DNA from: Gracilibacillus dipsosauri
Lineage (GTDB): Bacteria; Bacillota; Bacilli; Bacillales; Amphibacillaceae
Length of the DNA: 64,000 nucleotides
Direction of reading: 5' to 3'
NCBI RefSeq assembly: GCF_003176895.1
Contig: NZ_QGTD01000019.1
Location: 1-64,000 of the forward strand
Part shown: one piece after another, positions 24,355 through 34,080 of the stretch
Layout: every line of letters begins with the position of its first letter
Numbering within the stretch: position 1 is the stretch's first letter
Notes under the pieces: generated by a model
What the model was told of the DNA's origin: nothing
Databases searched by the model: none
What the model saw: the letters and a program-made list of their open reading frames with translations, nothing else
Made by a program: the position numbers and the translations under genes

Positions 24355-24906
24355 TTAAAATAATATGTGTAAGCCGAAACCAAACAGAATACTTCCCCCT
24401 AGGATTTCACTATATGTTCCTAATAAGTGATGGGTTCTACGACCAATTAATAAAGCAGTCCATGTTAATACTGTACTAAAAATACCGAACAAAGTAATCG
24501 CTAGGGCTGTAGCTAGTCCAGATAAACCTAAGGACAATCCGACAGAAAAACTATCCAGACTAACGGTAAATGCAAATACGAATAGCCCCAATCCACTTGG
24601 TGCGAGAATATTACTTTCCCTTTTTTGAAAGGTTTGTAAAACCATTTGAAACCCTATACCACATAATAAAAGCCCTGCCGCTAATATCGCAATCCCTTCA
24701 ATTTGTGTGGAGATCATCGTACCGAGTAATAACCCGATAAATGGCATGACAATGTGAAATATGCCAACCGTTAAACCGATCGTAAAAATTCTTTTCAAAC
24801 GAATTTCTTGCATACCAATTGCTAACCCTACTGAAAAGGCATCCATTCCGAGCGCAAATGCCATGAAAATAATCGATAAAACTTCTCCTACTGGTAGTAT
24901 CGTCAC
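24355..24906 (-). CDS. mntP: Manganese efflux pump MntP
   Basis: MntP exports Mn2+. The 183-residue protein has six membrane helices and two copies of the family's acidic motif, ALGMDAFSVGL near the N-terminus and TVSLDSFSVGLSLG near the middle. I use a GTG start 10 bp after AAGGGGG; an ATG nine codons earlier is also possible (24933). No manganese riboswitch is visible in the short leader; ywlC lies 45-75 bp upstream. Confidence 0.9.
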   Translation of the reverse strand: MTILPVGEVLSIIFMAFALGMDAFSVGLAIGMQEIRLKRIFTIGLTVGIFHIVMPFIGLLLGTMISTQIEGIAILAAGLLLCGIGFQMVLQTFQKRESNILAPSGLGLFVFAFTVSLDSFSVGLSLGLSGLATALAITLFGIFSTVLTWTALLIGRRTHHLLGTYSEILGGSILFGFGLHILF

Positions 24907-24979
24907 AATTAATGTGCCCCCTTCTTCGGACATGCTTCTTTCACCTATGCATATGCGGAAAAGGGGGCGGTTATGATCG

Positions 24980-25993
24980 TTATTTTGTTTGGTAAAGATG
25001 GTCAGATGCTGCCTTTGACAGCCGATTCATAATAGCTTGGCCCACCCCATCTGTGGAAAAGGCCTCTGCTAAAATTAGATCAACATTCGTATGATTAAAA
25101 TATCGTAGTCCATCATACAGCTTAGCGGCTATTTCTTTGTCGTTTTCCCCACAAGGAAATAGTTGATCTGCGTCTAGTTCATCCATTAATGAATCACTTG
25201 CTAAAACACCAACCTTATAATGTTTTTTTCGATAAAGATCGATCTGCTTCTGAAAAAAATCACTATCTCCATGTACGACATATAGTGGGGCATCAGGTTC
25301 ATAATGATTATATTTCATCCCAGGTGATTTAGGCTGATTGTCTTGTTTTTGTATCGCATTGGTCATCCTTGCACTTGGCACGATTTTTTTAATATCCTCG
25401 AGTGTTACATTGCCTGGTCTAAGAATAATAGGAATCTCTCCAGTAGCATCGACAACGGTTGATTCTAAACCAACTCCTGTTGCACCACCTTCAATTACTC
25501 CACTAATCTTCCCTTTTAAGTCCTCCAATACATGATTGGCTTTTGTTGGACTCGGTTTTCCTGAGAGATTAGCACTTGGTGCTGCTATCGGTTTACCTGT
25601 TGCTTGAATGAACGCTCTTGCAATCGGATGGTTCGGTATACGGATCCCAACCGAATCTAATCCAGCAGTAACAAGTGGTGTAATCTCTTTGTTATTTTTT
25701 AAAATAATGGTAAAAGGACCTGGCATAAAATGATCGATGAGTTTTTGTGCAGCCTCTGGAATCTCCTGCACATATCGGCCAATTTGACTGGGTGCGTCTA
25801 CATGAACAATTAGTGGATTATCAGCTGGTCTTCCTTTTGCTTGAAAGATTTTTGCTATAGCATGCTCATTCGTAGCATCTGCTCCTAAGCCATACACCGT
25901 CTCGGTCGGAAATGCTACTACTTCACCATTTAATATCGATTGAGCTGCTTCCTTTATTGATTGTTCATCTGTTTTCCACATTTTTGTTTCCAT
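24980..25993 (-). CDS. ywlC: Threonylcarbamoyl-AMP synthase (Sua5/YwlC)
   Basis: Makes L-threonylcarbamoyl-AMP, the first step of t6A modification of ANN-decoding tRNAs. The 337-residue product has the YrdC domain (about 15-205, with FPTETVYGLGADA, KGRPADNPLIVHV and SANLSGKPSPT) and the C-terminal Sua5 domain (about 235-335), linked by SPGMKYNHYEP. ATG start with GAGGG RBS. A DnaA-box cluster lies directly upstream; B. subtilis ywlC is a known DnaA-linked locus. Confidence 0.95.
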   Translation of the reverse strand: METKMWKTDEQSIKEAAQSILNGEVVAFPTETVYGLGADATNEHAIAKIFQAKGRPADNPLIVHVDAPSQIGRYVQEIPEAAQKLIDHFMPGPFTIILKNNKEITPLVTAGLDSVGIRIPNHPIARAFIQATGKPIAAPSANLSGKPSPTKANHVLEDLKGKISGVIEGGATGVGLESTVVDATGEIPIILRPGNVTLEDIKKIVPSARMTNAIQKQDNQPKSPGMKYNHYEPDAPLYVVHGDSDFFQKQIDLYRKKHYKVGVLASDSLMDELDADQLFPCGENDKEIAAKLYDGLRYFNHTNVDLILAEAFSTDGVGQAIMNRLSKAASDHLYQTK

Positions 25994-26065
25994 TTACTAT
26001 CCCTCGATTTTCGTATGTCTAGCATTATTATGGAGGGATTTCTTAAAATGTGCAAGCCGATGGAG

Positions 26066-26222
26066 TTATCAACAGATTTACCCACAGAAAGGAAGGAGTT
26101 CTGTGGGTAAATCTTGTTTTATCCACAAAAATGATATTTAACATGAATATTTATCCACAATTCTTGTGAATGTTATGCACATTCAGTTCACATTTTGTGT
26201 ATAACCATCCACTTTGTCCACA
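26066..26222. promoter_or_regulatory. DnaA-box cluster upstream of ywlC
   Basis: Within 157 bp there are two perfect TTATCCACA boxes (26119-26127, 26151-26159), two TTATNCACA boxes (26173-26181, and 26196-26204 on the other strand) and four one-mismatch boxes (26066-26074, 26078-26086, 26102-26110 reverse, 26214-26222). A further perfect box lies at 26457-26465 inside the next gene. Such density is far above chance. In B. subtilis, DnaA binds clusters outside oriC that include one at ywlC, so this is a likely conserved DnaA-titration or regulatory site. Confidence 0.85.
26075..26113 (-). terminator. Perfect 15-bp hairpin within the DnaA-box cluster
   Basis: Arms at 26075-26089 and 26099-26113 with a 9-nt loop, 70 bp after the stop of the GNAT-like gene. 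T-rich sequence follows on both strands (better on plus). Each arm carries one TTACCCACA box in opposite orientation. It may terminate the GNAT-like transcript. Confidence 0.65.
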
Positions 26223-26617
26223 TTTAGATGATCATTCATCCACCATTGTCCTTGTTTTTCAGTGGATGGACCTTGTGGAATTTGTTGATAACTCAATTGC
26301 ATTAACAATTGATCCACAGTTTCTGATCTGCTTTGCACATATAATTTTTCCGCACCATAGTTATAGGTTAAATTTTCGGCTGATTGAATAATGGTTAATG
26401 GTAAGGAAAAGGGTGCACCCTTTTTCATAATAAATGCACGTAACCAATAGCTAGATTTATCCACAGGATATAGACAGAAGAAAGCAATAGGCTTTTCGTC
26501 TTGCTCCACAAAATAGCCATATTGCTTCATTCTATCATCCGTTATCCATGACATCTTATTTTCAAAAAATTGAGCAAATTCCTGATCTGTTACTGTATTA
26601 GTTGCTTGTAATTTCAC
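26183..26617 (-). CDS. GNAT-like protein, probable YwlB counterpart
   Basis: A 144-residue cytoplasmic protein between ywlC and spoIIR, where B. subtilis has the acetyltransferase-like ywlB. The pattern (YGYFVEQDEKPIAFFCLYP followed by WLRAFIMKKG and a C-terminal ESQ/LYVQSRSE strand) resembles a degenerate GNAT fold, but a clear acetyl-CoA loop (QxxGxG/A) is not visible. GTG start with GAGGTGG upstream. Function is unknown; the 3' end lies within the DnaA-box cluster. Confidence 0.6.
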   Translation of the reverse strand: MKLQATNTVTDQEFAQFFENKMSWITDDRMKQYGYFVEQDEKPIAFFCLYPVDKSSYWLRAFIMKKGAPFSLPLTIIQSAENLTYNYGAEKLYVQSRSETVDQLLMQLSYQQIPQGPSTEKQGQWWMNDHLNVDKVDGYTQNVN

Positions 26618-26698
26618 TATTCTCCACCTCTATCATTTATTTACTATAATCTATGAAACAAATGATAGATTTATTCATTAGAATAGGAACTTTTTCCA

Positions 26699-27325
26699 CT
26701 AAAAATCAAACCATTCGAGAAAGAAAAAGGTATACTTTACTTCCTCTTCATCTTCCTCTTTTTCTTCTTTTTTATCTTGCTCTTCCTTTTTCTTTTCTTC
26801 CTCATTTTCTTCCTTTTCTTCTGCTTGAACAGTAGTACCAAATGAAAAATCTAGAAAGCATAATGGCGGAAATACAACACACCACCAATTGGCACCATCA
26901 CCTTCTCCAAGAGTAATAAGAATAGCTTCATACTCTCCTTCAGGGTATAAATAATCTCCATATAATTTTGTGGGAAATTTCACTTTATCACTATATTGAA
27001 CCTTATAGGATTGATCAGAGCCTTTCTCCTTCAATACCTTTTCAACAATCGCTTCAAGCTCTGTAGTATTGTTAGATATAAGCTTTCTCGCTTCCTCGAT
27101 ATCATCCATTTTTTCTACCCATTTTGTCACTTCTGCGTTCACAGCATCGCGCACAGCATGCTTCAGTGCTTGATCCTTTTCCTTATCACTATTTGCTAAA
27201 ATTCTTAGACGGATCGCTTCGTCAGGAATCACCTGATAGGCTGAGGTTTCCGTGCTCGTTGTTTTTTGTGGAAAAAATCCAATAATCATAAATATAAGGA
27301 CTGCAATGAATAAAAGCTTTCGCAT
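26699..27325 (-). CDS. spoIIR: SpoIIR, activator of pro-sigma-E processing
   Basis: SpoIIR is secreted from the forespore and triggers SpoIIGA to cleave pro-sigma-E in the mother cell. The 208-residue product has a signal/anchor segment (about 4-22), the conserved PDEAIRLRILANSD and ANWWCVVFPPLCFLDFS blocks, and a Glu/Lys-rich stretch of about 28 residues before a hydrophobic C-terminus. ATG start with AGGGGGA; 13 further upstream codons are open but lie beyond the RBS. Confidence 0.94.
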   Translation of the reverse strand: MRKLLFIAVLIFMIIGFFPQKTTSTETSAYQVIPDEAIRLRILANSDKEKDQALKHAVRDAVNAEVTKWVEKMDDIEEARKLISNNTTELEAIVEKVLKEKGSDQSYKVQYSDKVKFPTKLYGDYLYPEGEYEAILITLGEGDGANWWCVVFPPLCFLDFSFGTTVQAEEKEENEEEKKKEEQDKKEEKEEDEEEVKYTFFFLEWFDF

Positions 27326-27415
27326 TTTTCTTCCCCCTGTAATGATGTCTTGTTCATTAGTCACAGTGTGGGCAAATACAAAAGCTTTTAAACAATCAAT
27401 CTATTAATTTTTTAC

Positions 27416-28294
27416 TTATCCTATTAATTCTGCCATAACCATTCGATCTTTTCCGTTTATATCTTGCAATACGTTCACTTTAGCATGTTGGAACTTCGTT
27501 TTTATGATGTCAGAGACGGCCATTCCTTGTTGGTAGCCAATCTCAAAGGCTAGGATCGCATCTTTATTCAGAACGAATTTCGCCTGTTGAATAATTGCTT
27601 CATATGCTGCTAAGCCATGATTAGGTGCAAATAGTGCTAAATCTGGATCAAAATTTTTCACCGTATCAGACATTAATTTTTTCTCAGTCGGATCAATATA
27701 TGGTGGATTAGAAACGAGTAGATCAATTTTTTCCCCTTTCTCCATTAAGGGGGATAAAAAATCTCCTTGGTAAAATTCAATCTTTGCCTGATGATTTCTT
27801 CCATTTTGTTTGGCCACAATTAATGCTTCTGGTGATAGATCTGTAGCCAAAATTCTCGGTTTCCACTCTGCTAGCTCATGCGCTAAGGTTATCGCAATAA
27901 TTCCACTTCCTGTCCCGACATCACAGATGGTTAAATCAGTTCTATTTTTCCTCCTCACTGTCTCACAAATAGCCACAATTAACTCCTCTGTTTCCGGACG
28001 AGGAATTAATACGTGTTCATTCACCGTAAAATCACGGCCATAAAACTGCTCGACACCTGTTAAATGCTGGACTGGAATCCCTGTTGTAGCATGCTGTTTA
28101 ATTTTATCCATATAGGCACTAAACGCTTCTTGTGTCATGCTATCACGTAAGCTACTAATAAGGCTAGCTTTTGTCAGTCCAAGCTCATGCAGCAGTAGGA
28201 TCTCGGCAACCTTAGGTTCACGGGACGCATTTTCTAAAAAAGAAGAAGCCCGACGGAGGGCTTCGTATATCGTGATGGTTGGCATATTATTCAC
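27416..28294 (-). CDS. prmC: Release factor glutamine methyltransferase
   Basis: PrmC methylates the Gln of the GGQ motif of peptide release factors. The 292-residue product has an N-terminal helical domain, the SAM motif [13 protein letters not shown] and the catalytic NPPY motif ([10 protein letters not shown]). The GTG start overlaps the end of prfA by 8 bp; an ATG three codons later is an alternative. Coupling to its substrate gene prfA is the usual arrangement. Confidence 0.96.
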   Translation of the reverse strand: MNNMPTITIYEALRRASSFLENASREPKVAEILLLHELGLTKASLISSLRDSMTQEAFSAYMDKIKQHATTGIPVQHLTGVEQFYGRDFTVNEHVLIPRPETEELIVAICETVRRKNRTDLTICDVGTGSGIIAITLAHELAEWKPRILATDLSPEALIVAKQNGRNHQAKIEFYQGDFLSPLMEKGEKIDLLVSNPPYIDPTEKKLMSDTVKNFDPDLALFAPNHGLAAYEAIIQQAKFVLNKDAILAFEIGYQQGMAVSDIIKTKFQHAKVNVLQDINGKDRMVMAELIG

Positions 28295-29357
28295 CTATTT
28301 GCTCCATTTTCTTTGCTTGCTCTTCAATAATAAGGGCATCAATCACTTCTTCTAGCTTCCCTTCAAGAATCTGGTCAAGCTTCTGAATCGTTAGTCCGAT
28401 ACGGTGATCCGTCACACGATTTTGTGGGAAGTTATAGGTTCTAATACGTTCCGAGCGATCTCCTGACCCCACAGCAGACTTTCTCGTTTGATCATATTCT
28501 GCTTGTGCTTCCTGTTGGTATTTATCATAAATACGTGCACGTAATACTTTCATTGCTTTTTCTTTGTTCTTGATCTGTGATTTTTCATCCTGAATCGAGA
28601 CAACGATTCCTGTTGGCATATGGGTTAATCGAACTGCCGACATCGTTGTATTAACACTTTGTCCACCTGGTCCACTAGATGCAAACGTATCTACACGAAT
28701 ATCCTTCTCATGGACATCGACTTCTACTTCTTCTGCTTCTGGCATTACCACAACCGTTGCAGTAGAGGTGTGGATTCTACCACCTGATTCTGTTTCTGGA
28801 ACACGCTGTACACGATGAGCACCATTTTCAAATTTTAGCTTCGAATAGGCACCCTTTCCATTGATCATAAATACGATTTCTTTAAATCCCCCGACACCTG
28901 TTGTGCTTGAATCCATTACATCTATCTTCCAGCCCTCTGACTCCGCATAACGTGAGTACATGCGGTATAAATCGCCCGCAAAAAGTGCCGCTTCATCTCC
29001 ACCAGCAGCTCCGCGGACCTCCATAATAACGTTCTTATCATCATTTGGATCCTTTGGTAATAGTAACACTTTTAGTTTTTCCTCAAGGTCTTCTTTTTGA
29101 TCCGATAATTCTGCGATTTCCATTTTTGCCATTTCACGCATCTCATCATCTAAATCCTCTTCTAGCATGGATTTAGCATCTTCTAGCTGAGAGTTTACCT
29201 CTTTATACTCCCGATAGGCGACAATGATATCCTGTAAATCTGACTGTTCTTTAGAGTATTCTCTAAGTTTTTGAGAATCATTAATCACTTCTGGGTCACT
29301 TAATAATTCATTTAATTTATCATAACGCGCCTCTAACGATTCTAATCGATCTAACAC
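28287..29357 (-). CDS. prfA: Peptide chain release factor 1
   Basis: RF1 terminates translation at UAA and UAG. The 356-residue product has the catalytic GGQ ([14 protein letters not shown]) and the N-terminal helical domain. The start is the GTG giving MLDRLESLE, as in B. subtilis PrfA, 8 bp after AGAGG. The frame is open 27 codons further but without family similarity. Confidence 0.96.
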   Translation of the reverse strand: MLDRLESLEARYDKLNELLSDPEVINDSQKLREYSKEQSDLQDIIVAYREYKEVNSQLEDAKSMLEEDLDDEMREMAKMEIAELSDQKEDLEEKLKVLLLPKDPNDDKNVIMEVRGAAGGDEAALFAGDLYRMYSRYAESEGWKIDVMDSSTTGVGGFKEIVFMINGKGAYSKLKFENGAHRVQRVPETESGGRIHTSTATVVVMPEAEEVEVDVHEKDIRVDTFASSGPGGQSVNTTMSAVRLTHMPTGIVVSIQDEKSQIKNKEKAMKVLRARIYDKYQQEAQAEYDQTRKSAVGSGDRSERIRTYNFPQNRVTDHRIGLTIQKLDQILEGKLEEVIDALIIEEQAKKMEQIGE

Positions 29358-29440
29358 GTCCTTCACCTCTTTCTCACCTAAACAGGTGATGACTTCACTG
29401 GTACGTATATTATAGTATAGTTTTATAAAAAGCGTCAAAG

Positions 29441-30058
29441 CTAGTATGCATTAGAATTTTTTGCGATATTTCGGTTATATGGATGGTTCGGTACTTCGTG
29501 ATGATGACGACATCGTGGCTCATATGCTTCCTTAGCCCCTACTAAAATAACAGGATCATCAAAGGATGCAGGCTTTCCGTTAATGAGACGTTGTGTTCTA
29601 CTGGCAGGTGACCCACAAACAGGGCATATCGCCTGAAGCTTTGTAACAAATTCACTAATGGCTAAAAGATCCGGCATCGGCCCAAACGGCTCACCTCGAA
29701 AGTCCGTGTCTAGTCCAGCCATAATTACTCGTTGGCCATTATTAGCTAATTGACTAACTACTTCCACAATTTCTTTGTCAAAAAATTGGATTTCATCTAT
29801 TCCAATGACATCCATATCCTCTGTGACATCTGATAAAATTTCTGCTGCACTCTCTACCGGTTTCGCAATGATCGCTGCACCATTATGAGAGACAATTGAT
29901 TCCTCGCTATAGCGATTATCTATTTTTGGTTTATATACGGCAATATTGAGATGACCATATGTAGCTCTTCTTACTCTACGGATTAGTTCCTCGGATTTAC
30001 CAGAGAACATGCTCCCACATATGAGTTCAAGCCAGCCAGTATGTTTCATGATATTCAT
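29441..30058 (-). CDS. tdk: Thymidine kinase
   Basis: Phosphorylates thymidine in the salvage pathway. The 205-residue type II enzyme has the P-loop [11 protein letters not shown], the [10 protein letters not shown] Walker B and lasso Cys residues (CPVCG) that bind zinc. ATG start with AAGGAG 10 bp upstream. It sits between rpmE2 and prfA. Confidence 0.96.
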   Translation of the reverse strand: MNIMKHTGWLELICGSMFSGKSEELIRRVRRATYGHLNIAVYKPKIDNRYSEESIVSHNGAAIIAKPVESAAEILSDVTEDMDVIGIDEIQFFDKEIVEVVSQLANNGQRVIMAGLDTDFRGEPFGPMPDLLAISEFVTKLQAICPVCGSPASRTQRLINGKPASFDDPVILVGAKEAYEPRCRHHHEVPNHPYNRNIAKNSNAY

Positions 30059-30230
30059 GGAAATGTGACTCCTTCCGACATTTCACTTTCTCTAGTTTCG
30101 TTTAGCATCAGTGGGAGAAGAATTCCCTTCTGATATTAGTTTAATCATTAAGTATATTCCCATACTTTTAAATTCTTGCTTCCATTTAAGCTATATTGCT
30201 GAATAGATGACACTCTATGCCAATAAAAAA

Positions 30231-30257
30231 CAGGCAAATCGTATGAGCATTTGCCTG
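30231..30257 (-). terminator. Intrinsic terminator of rpmE2
   Basis: A perfect 9-bp stem (30231-30239 with 30249-30257) and TTTTTT on the minus strand. Confidence 0.92.
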
Positions 30258-30315
30258 CTTTAATCGGATCAATATCCTGTTAGTATCCGTAGATAAATTT
30301 CTGAAAAAATAGCCA

Positions 30316-30561
30316 TTATCCAAGGTTGTATTTTTTCTTGAAACGGTCTACACGGCCACCAACTTTGTCAGCTTTTTGTTTACCAGTGTAAAACGGGTGT
30401 GAAGCTGAACTAATTTCTACGCGAATTAATGGATAAGAGTTTCCATCTTCCCATTCGATCGTTTCATCAGAAGTCTTTGTAGATCCGCCTAGAAATTTGT
30501 AGTCAGAGCTTGTATCAAGAAATACAACTTTATGGTATTCTGGATGAAGTCCTTCTTTCAT
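30316..30561 (-). CDS. rpmE2: Ribosomal protein bL31, type B (zinc-free)
   Basis: An 81-residue bL31 of the B type: it starts [14 protein letters not shown], has the insert typical of B forms ([10 protein letters not shown]) and no cysteine, so it cannot bind zinc. In B. subtilis this locus carries the zinc-binding A form, while the B form is elsewhere under Zur. Here no Zur-like box is visible; instead a strong housekeeping promoter lies upstream. ATG start with AAAAGGAG. Confidence 0.95.
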   Translation of the reverse strand: MKEGLHPEYHKVVFLDTSSDYKFLGGSTKTSDETIEWEDGNSYPLIRVEISSASHPFYTGKQKADKVGGRVDRFKKKYNLG

Positions 30562-30640
30562 GTCTGTCCACTCCTTTTGCCCTGAATCCTTAAGAAACAG
30601 AGTTAAATTATGCGATAAGCATTTTCAATCATACAGAAGC

Positions 30641-30669
30641 ATTATAACAGTGTCACCATTCGAATGCAA
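30641..30669 (-). promoter_or_regulatory. Sigma-A promoter of rpmE2
   Basis: On the minus strand TTGCAT (30664-30669) and TATAAT (30641-30646) are separated by exactly 17 bp. It lies about 80 bp upstream of the rpmE2 start. Confidence 0.8.
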
Positions 30670-30689
30670 GTATAATTTTGATTTGCGCC

Positions 30690-31985
30690 TTACTCTACTT
30701 TCTTATTCTTGGCTGTTCCTTTTCGTCTCATTTCTTCCTCAATGGAAGCAAGAAATTCTTCATTATTTTTCGTTGAACGTAATTTACGTAAAAATCGTTC
30801 TAGGAAATCTGGTGAATCCTGCATGCTTTTACGTACTGCCCACATCATTTCTAAGTGCTGCTTCGATAATAATAGTTCTTCTTTTCTCGTACTAGAACGT
30901 AAAATATCAATGGCAGGGAAGATTCGTCGTTGGGCAAGGTTACGATCTAAATGAAGCTCCATATTACCTGTACCTTTGAATTCTTCATAGATAACATCAT
31001 CCATCCGTGAGCCTGTTTCTACAAGTGCCGTTGCTAAAATCGTGAAGCTACCGCCATCCTCGATATTACGAGCAGCACCAAAGAAACGCTTAGGACGGTG
31101 GAATGCGGCAGGATCAATACCACCAGAAAGAGTTCGTCCACTTGGAGGAATCACCAGATTGTATGCTCTAGCAAGACGTGTAATACTATCCATAAGGACC
31201 ACGACATCCTTTTTATGCTCCACTAACCGCATGGCACGCTCTAAAACCAATTCAGCTACTTTTATATGGTTTTCAGGAACCTCATCAAATGTCGAGCTTA
31301 CCACATCAACATTATCCGCAACAGATCGCTCTATATCGGTTACTTCCTCTGGTCGCTCATCAACTAAAAGGATGATCAGCTTAGTATTTGGATGATTAAC
31401 CGCAATACTATTGGCGATTTGTTTTAATAGCATCGTTTTCCCCGCTTTTGGAGGGGCAACGATTAAACCACGTTGTCCGTAACCAACAGGTGTTAATAAA
31501 TCCATAATTCGTGTAGAGATTTGCTTTGTTTCTGTTTCTAGATTCATTAATCGATCTGGATATAATGGTGTCAATGCAGGGAAATGGACACGTTCTTTCG
31601 CTGCCTCAGGATCTTCCCCGTTTACGGCGTCAACATGAAGTAGGCCATAATAGCGTTCATTCTCCTTTGGCGGTCGAACTTTACCAGAAACCTTGTCACC
31701 ATTTCTTAGATCAAATCTTCTAATTTGAGAGGCAGAAATATATATATCTTCAGCGCTCGGGGAATAATTAATCGGACGGAGGAAACCAAACCCTTCTGTC
31801 GGGATGATTTCTAAAATACCATCCATAAATAAATAGCCACTTTTTTCAGCTTGTGCCTTTAAGATGGCAAATATTAATTCTCTTTTTGTTAATTTTGCAT
31901 AGTAGGAAACCTTAAATTCCTTTGCCTTTGCATACAATTCCTTTAATGTCATTGATTCCAATTCTGAGATCGTTACTTCACTCAC
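30690..31985 (-). CDS. rho: Transcription termination factor Rho
   Basis: Hexameric RNA helicase that ends transcription. The 431-residue product has the N-terminal helical Rho_N, the cold-shock-like RNA-binding domain ([20 protein letters not shown]), and the ATPase core with P-loop [11 protein letters not shown] and the Q/R loops. GTG start. It lies between murAB and rpmE2; glpX, which lies nearby in B. subtilis, is missing. Confidence 0.97.
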   Translation of the reverse strand: MSEVTISELESMTLKELYAKAKEFKVSYYAKLTKRELIFAILKAQAEKSGYLFMDGILEIIPTEGFGFLRPINYSPSAEDIYISASQIRRFDLRNGDKVSGKVRPPKENERYYGLLHVDAVNGEDPEAAKERVHFPALTPLYPDRLMNLETETKQISTRIMDLLTPVGYGQRGLIVAPPKAGKTMLLKQIANSIAVNHPNTKLIILLVDERPEEVTDIERSVADNVDVVSSTFDEVPENHIKVAELVLERAMRLVEHKKDVVVLMDSITRLARAYNLVIPPSGRTLSGGIDPAAFHRPKRFFGAARNIEDGGSFTILATALVETGSRMDDVIYEEFKGTGNMELHLDRNLAQRRIFPAIDILRSSTRKEELLLSKQHLEMMWAVRKSMQDSPDFLERFLRKLRSTKNNEEFLASIEEEMRRKGTAKNKKVE

Positions 31986-32378
31986 AAAATCACCACACCT
32001 ATATTTTTTCTAATTTATCGAAACGATTCCATCTCTTTTAGATTCATAAAATAAACACGGAAAAACATATTGAAAATAATTGCTATTATCCATAAATAAA
32101 TTAGGAAACACTACCAATTGGTCGGTTGCAGTTACTATCGTATTCGTTCATCATGTTATGGAAGCTCAAAAATGGGAGCACCGAGATCATTATAAATCTC
32201 AAGAAGAGTGAAAGATGGAAGCTATTATATTTATACTTTTAGAAGGTATTTATGATAGCTTAAAGTAAGAATTTAATTGTAAGAATTTAATTCTGTCTAT
32301 ATAGTACCTTTTTCTTTCGAGATATTCAACTATTTTTTTAAGAAATCGAATTTCCCTCATTTTTTACACATTTAAAAA
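31986..32378. other. Gap between rho and murAB, no confident gene
   Basis: About 390 bp upstream of rho. It should hold the rho promoter. On the plus strand a frame is open from about 32085 to a TGA near 32210 (ending MEAQKWEHRDHYKSQEE from an ATG at 32158) but has no RBS; it could be the decayed end of a lost gene. I see no repeat or structured RNA. Confidence 0.5.
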
Positions 32379-32412
32379 AAGGAAAAAGAGACAAGTTATT
32401 GCCTCTTTCCTT
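32379..32412 (-). terminator. Intrinsic terminator of murAB
   Basis: A stem with arms AAGGAAAGAG / CTCTTTTTCCTT and a TTTTTTT run on the minus strand, about 60 bp after the murAB stop. Confidence 0.85.
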
Positions 32413-32471
32413 ATATCATATATAAATTTAGTAGATGTCTAACTCCGATTAGTCTGCGCTTTTCTTACACA

Positions 32472-33758
32472 TTAGGAATTTTGAAATTGTTTTACTTCTT
32501 GTTCTGTCATATTCTCTCGCCAAATATTCGCACCTAATTGTCTAAGCTTATCCGTGATGTTCGCATAACCTCTATCGATATGCTCTACACCTGTAATCTC
32601 TGTAACCCCATTTGCCATTAATCCTGCCACAATAAGTGAGGCTCCTGCTCGTAAATCACTTGCTTTGACTTTTGCCCCTTCTAGTTCCACAGATCCTGTT
32701 ATAATAGCAGAGCTACCCTCGACTTTAATTTGGGCATTCATTCTTCTCAACTCGTCAATATGTTTAAATCGAGCAGAATAAATGGTATCTGTGACAACGC
32801 TCGTCCCTTCTGACCTCGTAAGAAGTGCTGTTAATGGCTGCTGTAGGTCTGTCGGAAACCCTGGGTGGACAAGTGTTTTAATATCCACACTATTTAGTTT
32901 ACTTCCTCTATGGACGAGTAATTGTTCCTCCCCTTCTTCGATTGGAACACCCATTTCTCTCAATTTCGCTAACAGTGGCTCTAAGTGCTGAGGTATCACA
33001 TTGTCAATTAATACCTCTTCTCCTTGAGCAGCAGCCATGATCGTATAAGTTCCTGCTTCAATTCGATCCGGAATAATCGTATGCATACAGCCTTTTAATG
33101 TTTCTACACCTTCAATTCGAATAACGTCTGTTCCCGCACCCTTGATTCTAGCACCCATGCTTGTGAGCAATGTGGCCACATCAATAATTTCTGGTTCTCT
33201 TGCTGCATTTTCGATAATCGTTTTGCCTTTCGCTTTTACTGCAGCTAGCATGATATTAATGGTCGCCCCAACACTCACTACATCTAAGTAAATACGTGCT
33301 CCTTTAAGCTCGTTTGCACGTAAATAAATTGCACCTTGTTCATTTGTTACCGTTGCGCCTAAAGCCTCAAAGCCTTTTATATGCTGATCTATCGGTCTTG
33401 GCCCGAGGTAACAGCCTCCCGGTAAACCGATCACCGCCTCCTTAAAGCGACCGAGCATGGCACCCATGAAGTAATAGGATGCCCTAAGCTTTTTTACACG
33501 GCCATTAGGTAAGGGCATTGCCGTCATATTGCTTGGGTCAATATGTAAAGTATGTTCATGCTTTTCCACTGTTCCGCCAATTTCTTCTAATAGGTAGCTT
33601 AATGTCTCTACATCAGAAATCTCTGGAAGACCCTCTATTATTACTTTTGAGTCCGCAAGAATAGCTGCTGGCAAGAGTGCCACAGCACTATTTTTTGCGC
33701 CACTTATCCGCACTTCTCCATTAAGCAGGTGTCCACCTTCTACTAGTAGTTTCTGCAT
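32472..33758 (-). CDS. murAB: UDP-N-acetylglucosamine 1-carboxyvinyltransferase (MurA, second copy)
   Basis: Second MurA paralogue (murZ/murAB type). The 428-residue product has Lys22-Asn23 and the catalytic Cys116 in [14 protein letters not shown]. It differs from the first copy at the active loop (CYLGP against CAIGS), the usual distinction between the two Firmicute types. ATG start. It sits between fbaA and rho; B. subtilis has a transaldolase gene here that is missing. Confidence 0.96.
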   Translation of the reverse strand: MQKLLVEGGHLLNGEVRISGAKNSAVALLPAAILADSKVIIEGLPEISDVETLSYLLEEIGGTVEKHEHTLHIDPSNMTAMPLPNGRVKKLRASYYFMGAMLGRFKEAVIGLPGGCYLGPRPIDQHIKGFEALGATVTNEQGAIYLRANELKGARIYLDVVSVGATINIMLAAVKAKGKTIIENAAREPEIIDVATLLTSMGARIKGAGTDVIRIEGVETLKGCMHTIIPDRIEAGTYTIMAAAQGEEVLIDNVIPQHLEPLLAKLREMGVPIEEGEEQLLVHRGSKLNSVDIKTLVHPGFPTDLQQPLTALLTRSEGTSVVTDTIYSARFKHIDELRRMNAQIKVEGSSAIITGSVELEGAKVKASDLRAGASLIVAGLMANGVTEITGVEHIDRGYANITDKLRQLGANIWRENMTEQEVKQFQNS

Positions 33759-34044
33759 TCCTATTCCCTCTCTTTCAAGGTAATTACTAGCTATTTATCG
33801 CATCACTATTATTTACTATTTTTAGTGTGTTCCTTTTTACCAAATTCATGCAAAATATTGATAGAAAACTCCATGACTGCTATACCTTTAGAAAGTGGTA
33901 ATTTTACATACGCACTTTCATAAATGATAAAAAACCAATCGACTTCCATTATAACGTAATTTGGATATTTTTACACTAAGCAGGATTATTTTTCTTGTAA
34001 TTGTTCGAGGATAAAACGATTAGAGGTAGGAGATTACAATAAAA
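33759..34044. other. murAB upstream region with a possible 46-codon ORF
   Basis: The gap between fbaA and murAB. A minus-strand frame from ATG at 33949 to TAA at 33809 is open for 46 codons, but its only upstream signal is a TATAAT that overlaps the ATG; there is no RBS. Otherwise the region is featureless apart from the fbaA terminator at its right end. Confidence 0.5.
33809..33949 (-). CDS. Possible 46-residue protein or leader peptide upstream of murAB
   Basis: The frame encodes a mixed hydrophobic N-terminal half (DWFFIIYESAYVKLPLS) and a basic C-terminus. No Shine-Dalgarno precedes the first ATG; an internal ATG has AAAGG 10 bp upstream. Its composition looks protein-like but I recognise no family. 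It could be a leader peptide of murAB, a leaderless small protein, or chance. Confidence 0.25.
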   Translation of the reverse strand: MEVDWFFIIYESAYVKLPLSKGIAVMEFSINILHEFGKKEHTKNSK

Positions 34045-34071
34045 AACTGCCCTTTTCAAAAAAGAGCAGTT
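34045..34071 (-). terminator. Intrinsic terminator of fbaA
   Basis: An 11-bp stem (34045-34055 with 34061-34071) and TTTTTT on the minus strand, 10 bp after the fbaA stop. Confidence 0.9.
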
Positions 34072-34080
34072 AGATCTTAT

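Noticed and set aside
24907-24979. Manganese (yybP-ykoY) riboswitch for mntP
   Set aside because: The leader is under 75 bp and shows none of the expected paired elements.
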